Below, piece by piece: positions 49,895 to 58,780 of a DNA stretch of 64,000 nt (position 1 is the first letter of the stretch; each line of letters begins with the position of its first letter). Source of the DNA: Mycobacterium sherrisii (GTDB lineage: Bacteria; Actinomycetota; Actinomycetes; Mycobacteriales; Mycobacteriaceae). The position numbers were made by a program, and so were the translations under genes. The stretch covers positions 1-64,000 of the forward strand of contig NZ_LQPT01000019.1 of the NCBI RefSeq assembly GCF_002102355.1. The letters are read 5' to 3'. The notes under the pieces are model-generated. The model saw only the letters and a list, made by a program, of their open reading frames with translations, did no database searches and had not been told where the DNA came from.

Positions 49895-50584
49895 TCAGCC
49901 GCGCAACGTCGACACCGTTTTGACCAGCAAGTCGGCGGCGAATTGCGGTGGCAGCGCAGGCAATGCCGACCCGGGATCGATGGTCAGCGTGGTGAACGCG
50001 TAGTAGCCGCCCAGATAGGCGACGAATGTGTATGCCCGCGAGTCGATTTCGGTTCCCGATTCGACGGCGGACTTGATGTCGACGGCCATGCCGATGGTAT
50101 CGGCGCCGTCGATGCGCGGGGGGTCGGCCAGGCGCACGTGTGCGGTGGTGTGTTTAGCGGTCAGGGACCACTCGCCGCAGCCGTCGACGACGCCACGATC
50201 CAGGCGCGCGTCGGGCGAAGCTACCAAGGTCACGTTGAGAATGCCGCCCTGGCCCGAGGCGGACAGTCCCTGCGCGGTTTGCTCACGCCCCCGGCCGGGG
50301 TCGGCAAGCGCCGCGCAGGCGGCGGGGCGAGACGTCGCGTCCGGATCCAGGCCCCAGCTCAGCCGCGGCGACGCCGTGTCCGGAACGTCGTTGGTGACTT
50401 CGTAATTGGGGGGCAGGTCACGAACGACGCGCTTGATGTTGGCGGGGTTGATGGTGCTGGTGCGCGGCGGCGTCGGCGACGGCGTGACCGCCGGTCGATG
50501 GTCCGGCGGGTGGCTGCAGCCGACGGCCAGCACCGTGAGCGCTCCGCCGAGCCGGACGCCAATCCACAAGCCGCGCATGGCCAT
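49895..50584 (-). CDS. DUF5642-like lipoprotein, paralogue
   Basis: 229-residue lipoprotein with a signal peptide ending VLAVGC, a Pro/Thr-rich linker, and a domain with LPPNYEVTNDVPDTASPRLS, cysteines in PAACAALADPG and VDGCGEWSLTA, and ending AADLLVKTVSTLRG. The overall plan matches the downstream neighbour, indicating tandem duplication. The ATG at 50584 is chosen because it places the lipobox at a normal distance; a GTG at 50593 is possible. It lies 20 bp after the pat stop and is probably co-transcribed with it. Confidence 0.72.
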   Translation of the reverse strand: MAMRGLWIGVRLGGALTVLAVGCSHPPDHRPAVTPSPTPPRTSTINPANIKRVVRDLPPNYEVTNDVPDTASPRLSWGLDPDATSRPAACAALADPGRGREQTAQGLSASGQGGILNVTLVASPDARLDRGVVDGCGEWSLTAKHTTAHVRLADPPRIDGADTIGMAVDIKSAVESGTEIDSRAYTFVAYLGGYYAFTTLTIDPGSALPALPPQFAADLLVKTVSTLRG

Positions 50585-50604
50585 TGGTATCACGAGACGC
50601 CGGA

Positions 50605-51624
<1,020 letters not shown>

Positions 51625-51711
51625 TCAGGTTATGGCGTTTGCGGCCGGGGCAGCAACAACCTGGCCCACCGATGTCGCGGGTTCCGTGGAACTTTGCCGG
51701 CGATCCCATGA

Positions 51712-51798
51712 CACGCAGCCACCTTCGAGAGTCGGGAACGGCGCGACGTCGGTGCCGCCCCCGGCGAAGGAGACCCGCAGCGGCGCCCGCGCACGGAT
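51712..51798 (-). pseudogene. N-terminal relic of a GHMP sugar kinase (HddA-like)
   Basis: Within the 284-bp gap between pat and the TIGR03943 gene, one minus-strand frame reads IRARAPLRVSFAGGGTDVAP followed by FPTLEGGCV. This is the hallmark N-terminus of heptose-7-phosphate kinase-type GHMP enzymes. Homology stops after 29 codons, no start codon fits, and the rest of the gene (about 350 codons) is missing. It is the remnant of a deleted gene. The rest of the gap (51598-51711 and 51799-51881) shows nothing recognisable. Confidence 0.7.
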
Positions 51799-51881
51799 TC
51801 GGGGGCGTCTGTTTCGACGCGATCGCCTGCGCTGGTCGCCCGAGCCCGACGGCTCACCAGCGCGGCTGTCGGCGTTTTGGG

Positions 51882-52601
51882 TCAGGCGTAGGGGTTCGGC
51901 GGCGCGGCGATCGGTGTCATTGTGACTGCTCGCAGCGTCGGGATGGGGGGCGTGTGCGGCCGCCGCTCGGCGGGTGTCACGACACCCTGGACCCGCAGCC
52001 AGGTGTTGTCGGCGTAGTGCAGGGTGGCGGCGCCGCCGTGGTCGCGCAGATGGACGCGGGCCAGCTGGGCGTCGGCGGCGCAGCAGATGATGACGATGCG
52101 GGCGAGGTCGACTCCGCCGGGTTCGTTGAGGACGAAACCGGTGACGGTGATCAGCCGGTCGTTCAGCGATCCGGTGGTGTCGTTGGCTGCCCGCATCATG
52201 ACGTCGGGCAGCGACACTTCCGGCGCAACACCCGGTGGTAGCGGCGGATAGGCTTGGCGCAGAACGTCGTTGGAGACGTTGGTGACCGAACCGGTGGCCG
52301 CCTGGGGCCGCAGTGCCGGAGGGGTGACGAAGATCAGTACCACGACGGGCACGGCGAGCAACCACACCACACCGCCGCGGTGGGTGTGTCCGTCGCCGTG
52401 ATCGTGGTGGTGATGCGCTCCGCCGCGGCGGACGTCGCCGACGATGGCCACCAGGGCAAGCCCGATCAGCAGCGCGGCGGTCAGCCCGAGCCACGGCAGC
52501 AGCGTCGGCTTGACGTAGCGGGTGAACACCCCGGTGGCCAGGATCATCGCGATGCTCAGCCCGACCAGCAGCAGGACGGTGTTCTCGGTTTCGCGTTTCA
52601 T
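51882..52601 (-). CDS. TIGR03943 (DUF1980/YcgQ-type) membrane protein
   Basis: 239-residue protein with two N-terminal helices (about 8-24 and 34-54), a very His-rich loop HHHHDHGDGHTHRGG (about 63-77), a third helix (VVWLLAVPVVVLIFV) and a C-terminal domain with VIICCAADAQ (paired Cys) and LRVQGVVTPAE. Such proteins are always paired with a permease of the YcgR/UPF0718 family. The ATG overlaps the permease stop by 4 nt. The His loop and Cys pair suggest metal handling, consistent with the Zur-type box upstream of the pair. Confidence 0.82.
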   Translation of the reverse strand: MKRETENTVLLLVGLSIAMILATGVFTRYVKPTLLPWLGLTAALLIGLALVAIVGDVRRGGAHHHHDHGDGHTHRGGVVWLLAVPVVVLIFVTPPALRPQAATGSVTNVSNDVLRQAYPPLPPGVAPEVSLPDVMMRAANDTTGSLNDRLITVTGFVLNEPGGVDLARIVIICCAADAQLARVHLRDHGGAATLHYADNTWLRVQGVVTPAERRPHTPPIPTLRAVTMTPIAAPPNPYA

Positions 52602-53593
52602 GGCGAGCCGCCCAGCAGCAGCAGGCCGACCAGGGTCGCGGCCAGGGCGGCGACGACGAGTGTCGCGGGGCCGAAGCGGGTGGCGAAGGCGCGGCCGAAC
52701 ATCCCGGATTGCATCGCCACCAGCTTGACGTCGATCGCCGGCCCGACGACCAAGAACACCAGCCGCGGCACCAGCGGCACCATCGTCAGACTCGACGCCA
52801 CGAAGGCGTCGGCCTCCGAGCACACCGCCAGGACGACCGCCAGCGCCGCCATCGCGACGACGCCGAGGACCAGATGCGCGCCGACGTGTTCGAAGATCCA
52901 CGGCGGCACCAGCACGTGCAGGGCCGCCGCCGCGGCCGCGCCGACCACCAGGTAGGCCGCGGCCTGCAGGAAGTCGTGGCGCGCCACTTCGCAGAACACG
53001 GCCCAGTTGGATCGTGTTGCCGGGCCGTGTGATTCGTGGGTGGGAAGCCGGCGGCTGATCCATTCGGCACGGCCCCACCGCGACCATGCCCACCCCATCA
53101 CCACCGCCGTCAGCAACGACGCGGCCACCCGCGCGACGACCATCTTCGGCTGCCCCGGAAACGCGACGGCCGTGGCGACCACCACGACCGGGTTGATGGC
53201 TGGCGCGGCGAGCATGAACGTCAGGGCCGCCGCACCTGTGGCGCCGCCGTCGCCGAACAGCCGCCGGGCCACCGGCACCGAGCCGCATTCGCAGCCCGGC
53301 AGCGCCGCCCCGACGACGCCGGCGGCAAGCACGGCCGCCGCCGGCCGGCGTGGCAGCCAGCGCAGCAGCCGCTCGGGCGGCACGAACACCGCGATCAGTC
53401 CGCTGACCACCACGCCGAGGCCCAGAAACGGCAGAGCTTGGACGAACACCCCGCAGAACACGGTGCCCGCGGTGGCCAGCGCGGCGCTGTTGGCCACGAT
53501 GGCCCGCAGCCACGTCCCGGAGATCGCGAAGATCACCAAGCCGAAGACCAGGACTTCCATCGACCCGAAACGCGGTCGGCGTTCGGCCCTCAT
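52598..53593 (-). CDS. YcgR/UPF0718-type permease
   Basis: 331-residue polytopic membrane protein with about eight to ten helices. The conserved block GAALPGCECGSVPVARRL contains two Cys, and FMLAAPAINPVVVVATAVAF and LAVCSEADAFVASS are typical of the ArsP/UPF0718-like permease family. Substrate not established; with its TIGR03943 partner and the Zur-type box 33 bp upstream of the start, a role in zinc supply is likely by inference. A start at ATG 53560 is an alternative. Confidence 0.82.
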   Translation of the reverse strand: MRAERRPRFGSMEVLVFGLVIFAISGTWLRAIVANSAALATAGTVFCGVFVQALPFLGLGVVVSGLIAVFVPPERLLRWLPRRPAAAVLAAGVVGAALPGCECGSVPVARRLFGDGGATGAAALTFMLAAPAINPVVVVATAVAFPGQPKMVVARVAASLLTAVVMGWAWSRWGRAEWISRRLPTHESHGPATRSNWAVFCEVARHDFLQAAAYLVVGAAAAAALHVLVPPWIFEHVGAHLVLGVVAMAALAVVLAVCSEADAFVASSLTMVPLVPRLVFLVVGPAIDVKLVAMQSGMFGRAFATRFGPATLVVAALAATLVGLLLLGGSP

Positions 53594-53625
53594 CTAACGC
53601 ACCCGGATTGGCATCTCATGACAGT

Positions 53626-53643
53626 TGATGAAAATGATTATCA
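53626..53643. promoter_or_regulatory. Zur/Fur-type box 1 (permease/methyltransferase intergenic)
   Basis: TGAAAAT-G-ATTATCA at 53629-53643 is a 7-1-7 inverted repeat with one mismatch, the form bound by Fur-family regulators such as mycobacterial Zur (FurB). It lies 33 bp upstream of the permease start. It is weaker than the two boxes further on. Confidence 0.55.
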
Positions 53644-53702
53644 CCGCGTCCGACGGCGCCCGCACCGGGGGCCTGCGTTGCGTTGCATTACCGTCCAATG
53701 CA

Positions 53703-54452
53703 ATGAGCCTGGATCCGGTCGAGTCGACCCGCGGCCTGCTGAACCGGCCGGCGCAGCTGCGCCATGGATTCCTCGACGTGCTGGGTGCGGCGACGAGCGC
53801 GCCGGTCCCAACGGTCGCGCAGCACGCCATGAACAGTCCCCTCGTGGCCAGGGTCTACGAACGCCTGTGGCGGCCCACCGCGTTTTACCTCGCCAGCGGG
53901 TTGACGCAACGCGCCGAGCAGATCCGGGCCGCGTCGGCGCTGCGATTGTCTTCGACTCACCGGCTGCTCGACGTGGCTTGCGGCCCCGGCAATTTCACCG
54001 CTCCCCTGGCGGCGGAGCTGCCCGAAGACGGGTTGGCCGTCGGATTCGACATCTCCGAGTCGATGCTGACCCGTGCCGTCGCCGACAATAGCGGTCCACG
54101 CACGTGTTATGTCCGCGGCGACGCCCGCCTGCTGCCCTTCGGCGACGACATCTTCGACGCCGTCTGCTGTTTCGGTGCCCTGTACTTGATGCCGGAGCCG
54201 TTCGGCGTGACGGGTGAAATGGTGCGGGTGCTCAAACCCGGCGGGCGGATCGCGATCCTGACCAGCTATGCCCCGCACGTCGCGCCGCTGCGGCAACTCA
54301 TGACGGCGAGCGCGCGTGGCATCGGGCTCACGATGTTCGACGGGCACGAGTTCGTCGACCTGTTTACCGCGGCGGGCCTGATCGTCATCGAGCAGCAGAC
54401 CCGGCGCGCGGTGCAGTTCGTCGTCGCGGCAAAGCCGGGCACGTCGGATTAG
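53703..54452 (+). CDS. SAM-dependent class I methyltransferase
   Basis: 249-residue methyltransferase of the UbiE/Methyltransf_11 type. The SAM loop LLDVACGPGNFTAPLAAELP, then VGFDISESMLTRA, DARLLPFGDDIFDAVCCFGA and VRVLKPGGRIAILT. The ATG at 53703 is preferred (MSLDPVESTRGLLNRP); starts at 53625-53628 would place the coding region over the Zur-type box. The substrate is unknown. The end overlaps the convergent small gene by 4 nt. Confidence 0.82.
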   Translation: MSLDPVESTRGLLNRPAQLRHGFLDVLGAATSAPVPTVAQHAMNSPLVARVYERLWRPTAFYLASGLTQRAEQIRAASALRLSSTHRLLDVACGPGNFTAPLAAELPEDGLAVGFDISESMLTRAVADNSGPRTCYVRGDARLLPFGDDIFDAVCCFGALYLMPEPFGVTGEMVRVLKPGGRIAILTSYAPHVAPLRQLMTASARGIGLTMFDGHEFVDLFTAAGLIVIEQQTRRAVQFVVAAKPGTSD

Positions 54453-54700
54453 GACGCCGCCTTGGCCACGCCCAGGATGCGCACCACCGGCGTGCCCTCT
54501 TCGCATTCCAGGACCCAGGGCGCCCCGCCGTCGACGGGCTCAGAGGTGAGCTTGAACATGGTCGGTAGGCCGGCCCGCTGCGACATCTGTGTGCACTCGA
54601 CCTGGAACAACCGGTAATCGCCGTCGTCGTGAACGGCCAGCGAGAATCCCGGCCGGACGGACTCGACGGGCACCTTCTGTAAGTAGTACTCGATAGTCAT
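54449..54700 (-). CDS. Small hypothetical protein
   Basis: 83-residue soluble protein, MTIEYYLQKVPVESVRPGFS onward, ending RILGVAKAAS. Two cysteines lie in FQVECTQM and LECEEG. No family recognised. The ATG at 54700 has GGTGGGG just upstream; GTG 54709 would add three residues. It is convergent with the methyltransferase gene and divergent from the CobW-type gene, so it may share the Zur-controlled region, although the box lies more than 110 bp away. Confidence 0.6.
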   Translation of the reverse strand: MTIEYYLQKVPVESVRPGFSLAVHDDGDYRLFQVECTQMSQRAGLPTMFKLTSEPVDGGAPWVLECEEGTPVVRILGVAKAAS

Positions 54701-54813
54701 CCCCACCACATTAGATCCGTGAACGTATCTAATTTGTTGCCGCCACGCGCTCTTATCGAAAGTTCAGCTGAATTTTTCCAACCGGGCGGGGCCGCGCGGC
54801 GGCGTTGCCGCTT

Positions 54814-54834
54814 TATTGAAAATCATTACCATTA
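54814..54834. promoter_or_regulatory. Zur-type box 2 (upstream of the CobW-type gene)
   Basis: A 21-bp AT-rich palindrome with left half TATTGAAAAT and right half ATTACCATTA around C. It ends 4 bp before the CobW-type ATG at 54839. TACCAT inside the box is 6 bp from the ATG and could serve as the -10 of a leaderless transcript, so repressor binding would block the promoter directly. Confidence 0.7.
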
Positions 54835-54838
54835 AGGC

Positions 54839-55978
54839 ATGTCCTCGCCGCGCGCTGACCTGCTGCCCGTGACCGTGCTTTCCGGTTTCCTGGGAGCAGG
54901 CAAGACCACCGTGCTCAACCATGTCCTGGCCAACCGCGAAGGCCGGCGAGTTGCGGTGATCGTCAACGACATGAGCGAGGTGAACATCGACGCCGCGCTG
55001 GTCGCCGGGACGGGACATCTGGACCGCACCGAAGAGAAGTTGGTCGAGTTGACCAACGGCTGCATCTGCTGCACGTTGCGCGAAGACCTCATCGAATCGG
55101 TGGCCCGCCTCGCGGCGACGGGCCGCTTCGACTATCTGCTGATCGAGTCGACGGGCATCTCCGAACCGATGCCGGTCGCCGCGAGCTTCAGCTGGACGTT
55201 CGACGACGGGTTCAGCCTGAGCGACGTCGCCCGCCTCGACACGATGGTCACGGTGGTGGACGCCTCGACGTTTCTGCGCGAGCTGGCGCGCGGCGAGGCG
55301 CTGGCGGCTCGCGACCTCGCCGTCGACCAGGCCGACATCCGCACCATCGCCGATCTGCTCGTCGATCAGGTGGAATTCGCCGACGTTCTAGTGCTCAACA
55401 AGGCCGATCTGGTCAGCGCGGATGCCTGCGCCCGGGTGACCGCGGTGCTACGGCGGCTGAATCCCTCGGCGCGCCTGGTGCTCGCCGACCACGGCCGGGT
55501 GGCGCTGTCGGAGGTGCTCGGCACGGGTCGGTTCGACCCCGAACTCGCCGCGGAATTACCGAGCTGGGAACAAGAGCGCAGCGGCGGCCACACTCCGGAA
55601 ACACAGGAATACGGAATCAGCAGCGTGACGTTCCGCGCACGCCGCCCCTTCCACCCGCAACGCTTGCACGCAGCGCTGGATCGGTTGCAAGGTTTGTTGC
55701 GCAGCAAGGGTTTTTGCTGGATCGCCAGCCGTCCCGATCTTTTGGCGGTGTGGTCGCAGGCCGGGCCCAACCTGACGATCGAACCGGCGCAGTACTGGTC
55801 GACGGCCGACTTCCCGCCCGGACAAGAGATCGTGTTCATCGGCATCAAGCTCGACCGCGACGCAGTCCTGCGGCTCATGACATCGGCGCTGTTGACCGAC
55901 GCCGAAGTGGCCGACGGTCCGCAGCGCTGGGCAGCGTACGCCGATCCGCTGCCGGCGTGGAGTGTGCACGCGCACTAG
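54839..55978 (+). CDS. CobW/COG0523 GTPase (zinc metallochaperone type)
   Basis: 379-residue G3E-family GTPase. Walker [16 protein letters not shown], the metal-binding CxCC motif [11 protein letters not shown], the ESTG motif, the NKAD base-specificity motif and a C-terminal CobW_C domain (from about 255). COG0523 proteins under Zur control deliver zinc to essential enzymes during zinc shortage. The Zur-type box at the promoter and the L31 paralogue next door support that over a cobalamin role. It resembles M. tuberculosis Rv0106. Confidence 0.9.
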   Translation: MSSPRADLLPVTVLSGFLGAGKTTVLNHVLANREGRRVAVIVNDMSEVNIDAALVAGTGHLDRTEEKLVELTNGCICCTLREDLIESVARLAATGRFDYLLIESTGISEPMPVAASFSWTFDDGFSLSDVARLDTMVTVVDASTFLRELARGEALAARDLAVDQADIRTIADLLVDQVEFADVLVLNKADLVSADACARVTAVLRRLNPSARLVLADHGRVALSEVLGTGRFDPELAAELPSWEQERSGGHTPETQEYGISSVTFRARRPFHPQRLHAALDRLQGLLRSKGFCWIASRPDLLAVWSQAGPNLTIEPAQYWSTADFPPGQEIVFIGIKLDRDAVLRLMTSALLTDAEVADGPQRWAAYADPLPAWSVHAH

Positions 55979-55992
55979 GGGCACGCCGATGG

Positions 55993-56250
55993 TCAGCGGC
56001 GGTTGCCGTAGCGGCGGTGGAACTTTTCCACTTGGCCCGCGGTGTCGAGGATTCGGCGCGCCCCGGTCCAAAACGGATGTGAATCGGAAGTGACCTCGAC
56101 TACGACCAGCGGGTAGGTCTCGACGCCGTTGGGTGTCTGCCACTCGATGGTGCGTGAGCTCGTCATGGTCGATCGGGTGAGGAACATCGCGCCAGTGGTG
56201 GCGTCTTGGAAGACCACGGGGTGGTAGTCGGGGTGGATGTCGGGCTTCAT
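55993..56250 (-). CDS. rpmE2: Ribosomal protein L31 type B (zinc-free paralogue)
   Basis: 85-residue L31 beginning [20 protein letters not shown] and lacking the CxxC zinc ligands of the standard form. Such paralogues replace zinc-containing L31 when zinc is scarce, freeing metal. The start ATG at 56250 has an excellent GAGGAGG site; an upstream nine-residue extension is rejected. A Zur-type box lies 19 bp upstream. The gene is convergent with the CobW-type gene. Confidence 0.92.
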   Translation of the reverse strand: MKPDIHPDYHPVVFQDATTGAMFLTRSTMTSSRTIEWQTPNGVETYPLVVVEVTSDSHPFWTGARRILDTAGQVEKFHRRYGNRR

Positions 56251-56268
56251 CCGCAGCCTCCTCAGCCT

Positions 56269-56289
56269 TATTGACAATCGTTTTCATTA
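56269..56289. promoter_or_regulatory. Zur-type box 3 (upstream of rpmE2)
   Basis: A 21-bp palindrome with left half TATTGACAAT and right half GTTTTCATTA around C. It aligns with box 2 at 17 of 21 positions and lies just before the rpmE2 ribosome site. Confidence 0.7.
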
Positions 56290-56385
56290 AAATCACCCGT
56301 ACGATACCGGTGCGCGCAACCTTTGTCGAAAAACATGTTCAATAAGAGTGACGCTTAGCCGGAGGCCAGCGAAACACCTTGCGCC

Positions 56386-56748
56386 TCAGGCGCGTTGGAT
56401 GCTCGTGTCGCTCGCACCGAGGCGCAGGTGCTCGATGTGGTACACGGCCTCGTCAAGGAGCTGGGCGACGTGATTGTCGTAGAGCCGGTAGACGATGTGG
56501 CGGCCGTTGCGATCACCGGCGACCAGCCCGAGCGCGCGCAGCAGCCGCAGTTGGTGCGACACCGCGGGTTGCTCCATCCCGACGGCGGTGGACAACTCGC
56601 CGACCGAACACGGCGACTGCCGCAACCGGGTGAGGATCATCAAACGATTGGGTGACGCCAAGGCTTGCAGGGTCTCGGCGATTTTGACGGCGGCGGCGGA
56701 GTCGAGCGTGGCGGGTGGCGTCACCCTGCCTTCGACTCCATGTCCCAT
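56386..56748 (-). CDS. nmtR: Ni/Co-sensing ArsR/SmtB repressor NmtR
   Basis: 120-residue winged-helix metal sensor. The N-terminus MGHGVEGR is the NmtR signature, and the recognition helix reads VGMEQPAVSHQLRLLRALGL. Of the nickel ligands studied in M. tuberculosis NmtR, Asp91, His93, His104, His107 and the N-terminal Gly2-His3 are conserved. Positions 109 and 116 are Arg and Ser instead of His. Metal binding should release DNA and derepress ctpJ. It is divergent from ctpJ with a 91-bp gap holding a palindromic operator. Confidence 0.92.
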   Translation of the reverse strand: MGHGVEGRVTPPATLDSAAAVKIAETLQALASPNRLMILTRLRQSPCSVGELSTAVGMEQPAVSHQLRLLRALGLVAGDRNGRHIVYRLYDNHVAQLLDEAVYHIEHLRLGASDTSIQRA

Positions 56749-56782
56749 CCCCCAATTGAAGCACGCGGCGCCAACTGATATG

Positions 56783-56806
56783 ACATATGTAGAGCTTTAC
56801 ATGTGT
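56783..56806. promoter_or_regulatory. Candidate NmtR operator
   Basis: ACATATGTA (56783-56791) and TACATGTGT (56798-56806) form an inverted repeat with one mismatch and a 6-nt spacer, in the AT-rich centre of the nmtR-ctpJ gap. ACATGT recurs at 56807-56812. Position and architecture suit an ArsR/SmtB dimer. Confidence 0.6.
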
Positions 56807-56839
56807 ACATGTTGCAATCCGGTTGCTGAGGGGACGTCG

Positions 56840-58780
56840 ATGAGTTGCGCCACCGTGCAGGCGATGCCCACCCCGTCGGTGGCGCGGCCAAAGCACTCCG
56901 GGCTATGGTCCCTCGCCGCGGTGCGCTGGGCCTCGGCGGCCGTGCTGTTGTTCCTGGCCGGACTCACCGCACAGCTGCTCGGCGCGCCCGCATGGAGTTG
57001 GTGGGCGTGTTACCTGGCATGCTATCTGACCGGCGGCTGGCAGCCCGCGCGGGAAGGGTTGCAGGCGTTGCGTTCTCGTGCCCTCGACGTCGACCTGCTG
57101 ATGGTGGTCGCGGCCGTCGGCGCGGCCGGTATCGGCCAGATCGTCGACGGCGCGCTGCTGATTGTGATCTTCGCGACCTCGGGCGCCCTGGAGGACGCGG
57201 CAACCAAGCGCACCGAGGATTCGGTGCGGGGCCTGCTCGACCTGGCGCCCTCGCGCGCCGTCCGCATCGGTGCCGACGGCATCGAAGAATCGGTGGACGC
57301 CGACACCCTCCGTGTCGGTGACGTTGTCAGCGTGCGACCCGGTGAACGCATCGCGGCCGACGGTGTCGTCGTCGAGGGAGCGTCGGAGGTCGATCAGTCG
57401 TCGGTGACCGGCGAGCCCCTGCCGGTCGGCAAGACCGTCGACGACGACGTGTTCGCCGGTACGCTCAATACCGCTGGGGCACTGCGGATTCGCGTCACCA
57501 ACGATCCGTCCGACACGGTCGTGGCCCGCATCGTTGCCCTCGTCGCCCGGGCGTCGGCCAGCAAAGCCACAACGCAGCTGTTCATCGAGAAGGTCGAGCA
57601 GCGCTATTCCGTCGGCGTCGTCGCGGCGACCGTGGCGCTTTTCACGGTTCCCCTGGTGGCGGGCGCGGCATTTCAGCCGACGCTGCTTCGGGCGATGACG
57701 TTCATGATCGTCGCCTCGCCGTGCGCGGTGGTATTGGCCACCATGCCCCCGCTGCTGTGCGCCATCGCCAACGCCGGGCGTCATGGCGTGCTGGTCAAAT
57801 CGGCGGTGGCGATGGAACACCTTGCCGACACCACACAGGTGACGATCGACAAGACCGGCACCCTGACTACGGGATCGCTGCGGCTGGCCGGCATCACCAT
57901 CCTCGACGACCGCTATTCCGAGCACGCCGTGCTACGGATCGCCGCCAGCGCAGAGCAATTCAGCGAGCACCCGCTCGGACGCGCCATCGTCGGCGCCGCT
58001 CACGCCCGCGGGCTCACCGTGTCCGGTGCTGCCGACTTCCGGGCGCTGCCGGGACGCGGTGTGCGCGCACGCGTCGGCGAGCAGACGGTGGAAGTGCTCA
58101 GTCCGCGCGCAGCTCCCACCCGCCTTCCTGGCGTGGGCGAGCTGGAACGCGACGGCATCACCGCCGTGCTCGTGTTGGTCGATGGACGGGCCGTCGGTGT
58201 ACTGGGACTGGACGACACCGTCCGGCTGGGAACCGACTCCGTCATCCGCACCATCGCCACGCTCACGTCGGCACCGCCGGTCCTGCTGACCGGCGATGCC
58301 CAACCGACCGCCGAGCACCTGGCCGCACAGGTCGGGATCACCGACGTCCGAGCCAACCTGTTGCCCGACGACAAAGTCGCCGCCGTGCGCCGCCTGGCGG
58401 CCGACGGTCACCGGGTGCTGTTCGTCGGCGACGGCATCAACGACGCGCCCGCAATGGCTTGCGCGCACTCGTCAATCGCGATGGGCCGCAACGGGGCCGA
58501 CCTCACGCTGGACACCGCCGACGCGGTGACCGTCCGGGACGAGTTGGCGACGATCCCCGCGGTGCTCACATTGGCCCGCCGCGCGCGCCGGGTCGTCATC
58601 GCCAACCTCTTCATCGCGGCCACGTTCATCGTCGGACTGGTCGCTGCCGATCTCGTCGGCGACCTGCCACTGCCGCTCGGCGTGGCCGGGCACGAAGGGT
58701 CCGCCGTCATCGTCGCCCTCAACGGGTTGCGGCTCCTGCGCAACCGGGCGTGGGGGCCGACGATATCGTGGGCAACATGA
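56840..58780 (+). CDS. ctpJ: P1B4-type metal-exporting ATPase CtpJ
   Basis: Heavy-metal P-type ATPase that exports Co/Ni. It has 646 residues, about six transmembrane helices, TGEP actuator motif, FMIVASPCAVVLATMPPLL containing the SPC metal-site motif, DKTGTLT, SEHPLG, GDGINDAP, and the C-terminal GVAGHEGSAVIVALNGLRLL with the HEGS motif typical of P1B4 pumps. There is no N-terminal metal-binding domain. The ATG at 56840 has a good GAGGGG site; an earlier in-frame ATG (56780) would put the operator inside the coding region. The stop overlaps the next gene. Confidence 0.92.
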   Translation: MSCATVQAMPTPSVARPKHSGLWSLAAVRWASAAVLLFLAGLTAQLLGAPAWSWWACYLACYLTGGWQPAREGLQALRSRALDVDLLMVVAAVGAAGIGQIVDGALLIVIFATSGALEDAATKRTEDSVRGLLDLAPSRAVRIGADGIEESVDADTLRVGDVVSVRPGERIAADGVVVEGASEVDQSSVTGEPLPVGKTVDDDVFAGTLNTAGALRIRVTNDPSDTVVARIVALVARASASKATTQLFIEKVEQRYSVGVVAATVALFTVPLVAGAAFQPTLLRAMTFMIVASPCAVVLATMPPLLCAIANAGRHGVLVKSAVAMEHLADTTQVTIDKTGTLTTGSLRLAGITILDDRYSEHAVLRIAASAEQFSEHPLGRAIVGAAHARGLTVSGAADFRALPGRGVRARVGEQTVEVLSPRAAPTRLPGVGELERDGITAVLVLVDGRAVGVLGLDDTVRLGTDSVIRTIATLTSAPPVLLTGDAQPTAEHLAAQVGITDVRANLLPDDKVAAVRRLAADGHRVLFVGDGINDAPAMACAHSSIAMGRNGADLTLDTADAVTVRDELATIPAVLTLARRARRVVIANLFIAATFIVGLVAADLVGDLPLPLGVAGHEGSAVIVALNGLRLLRNRAWGPTISWAT

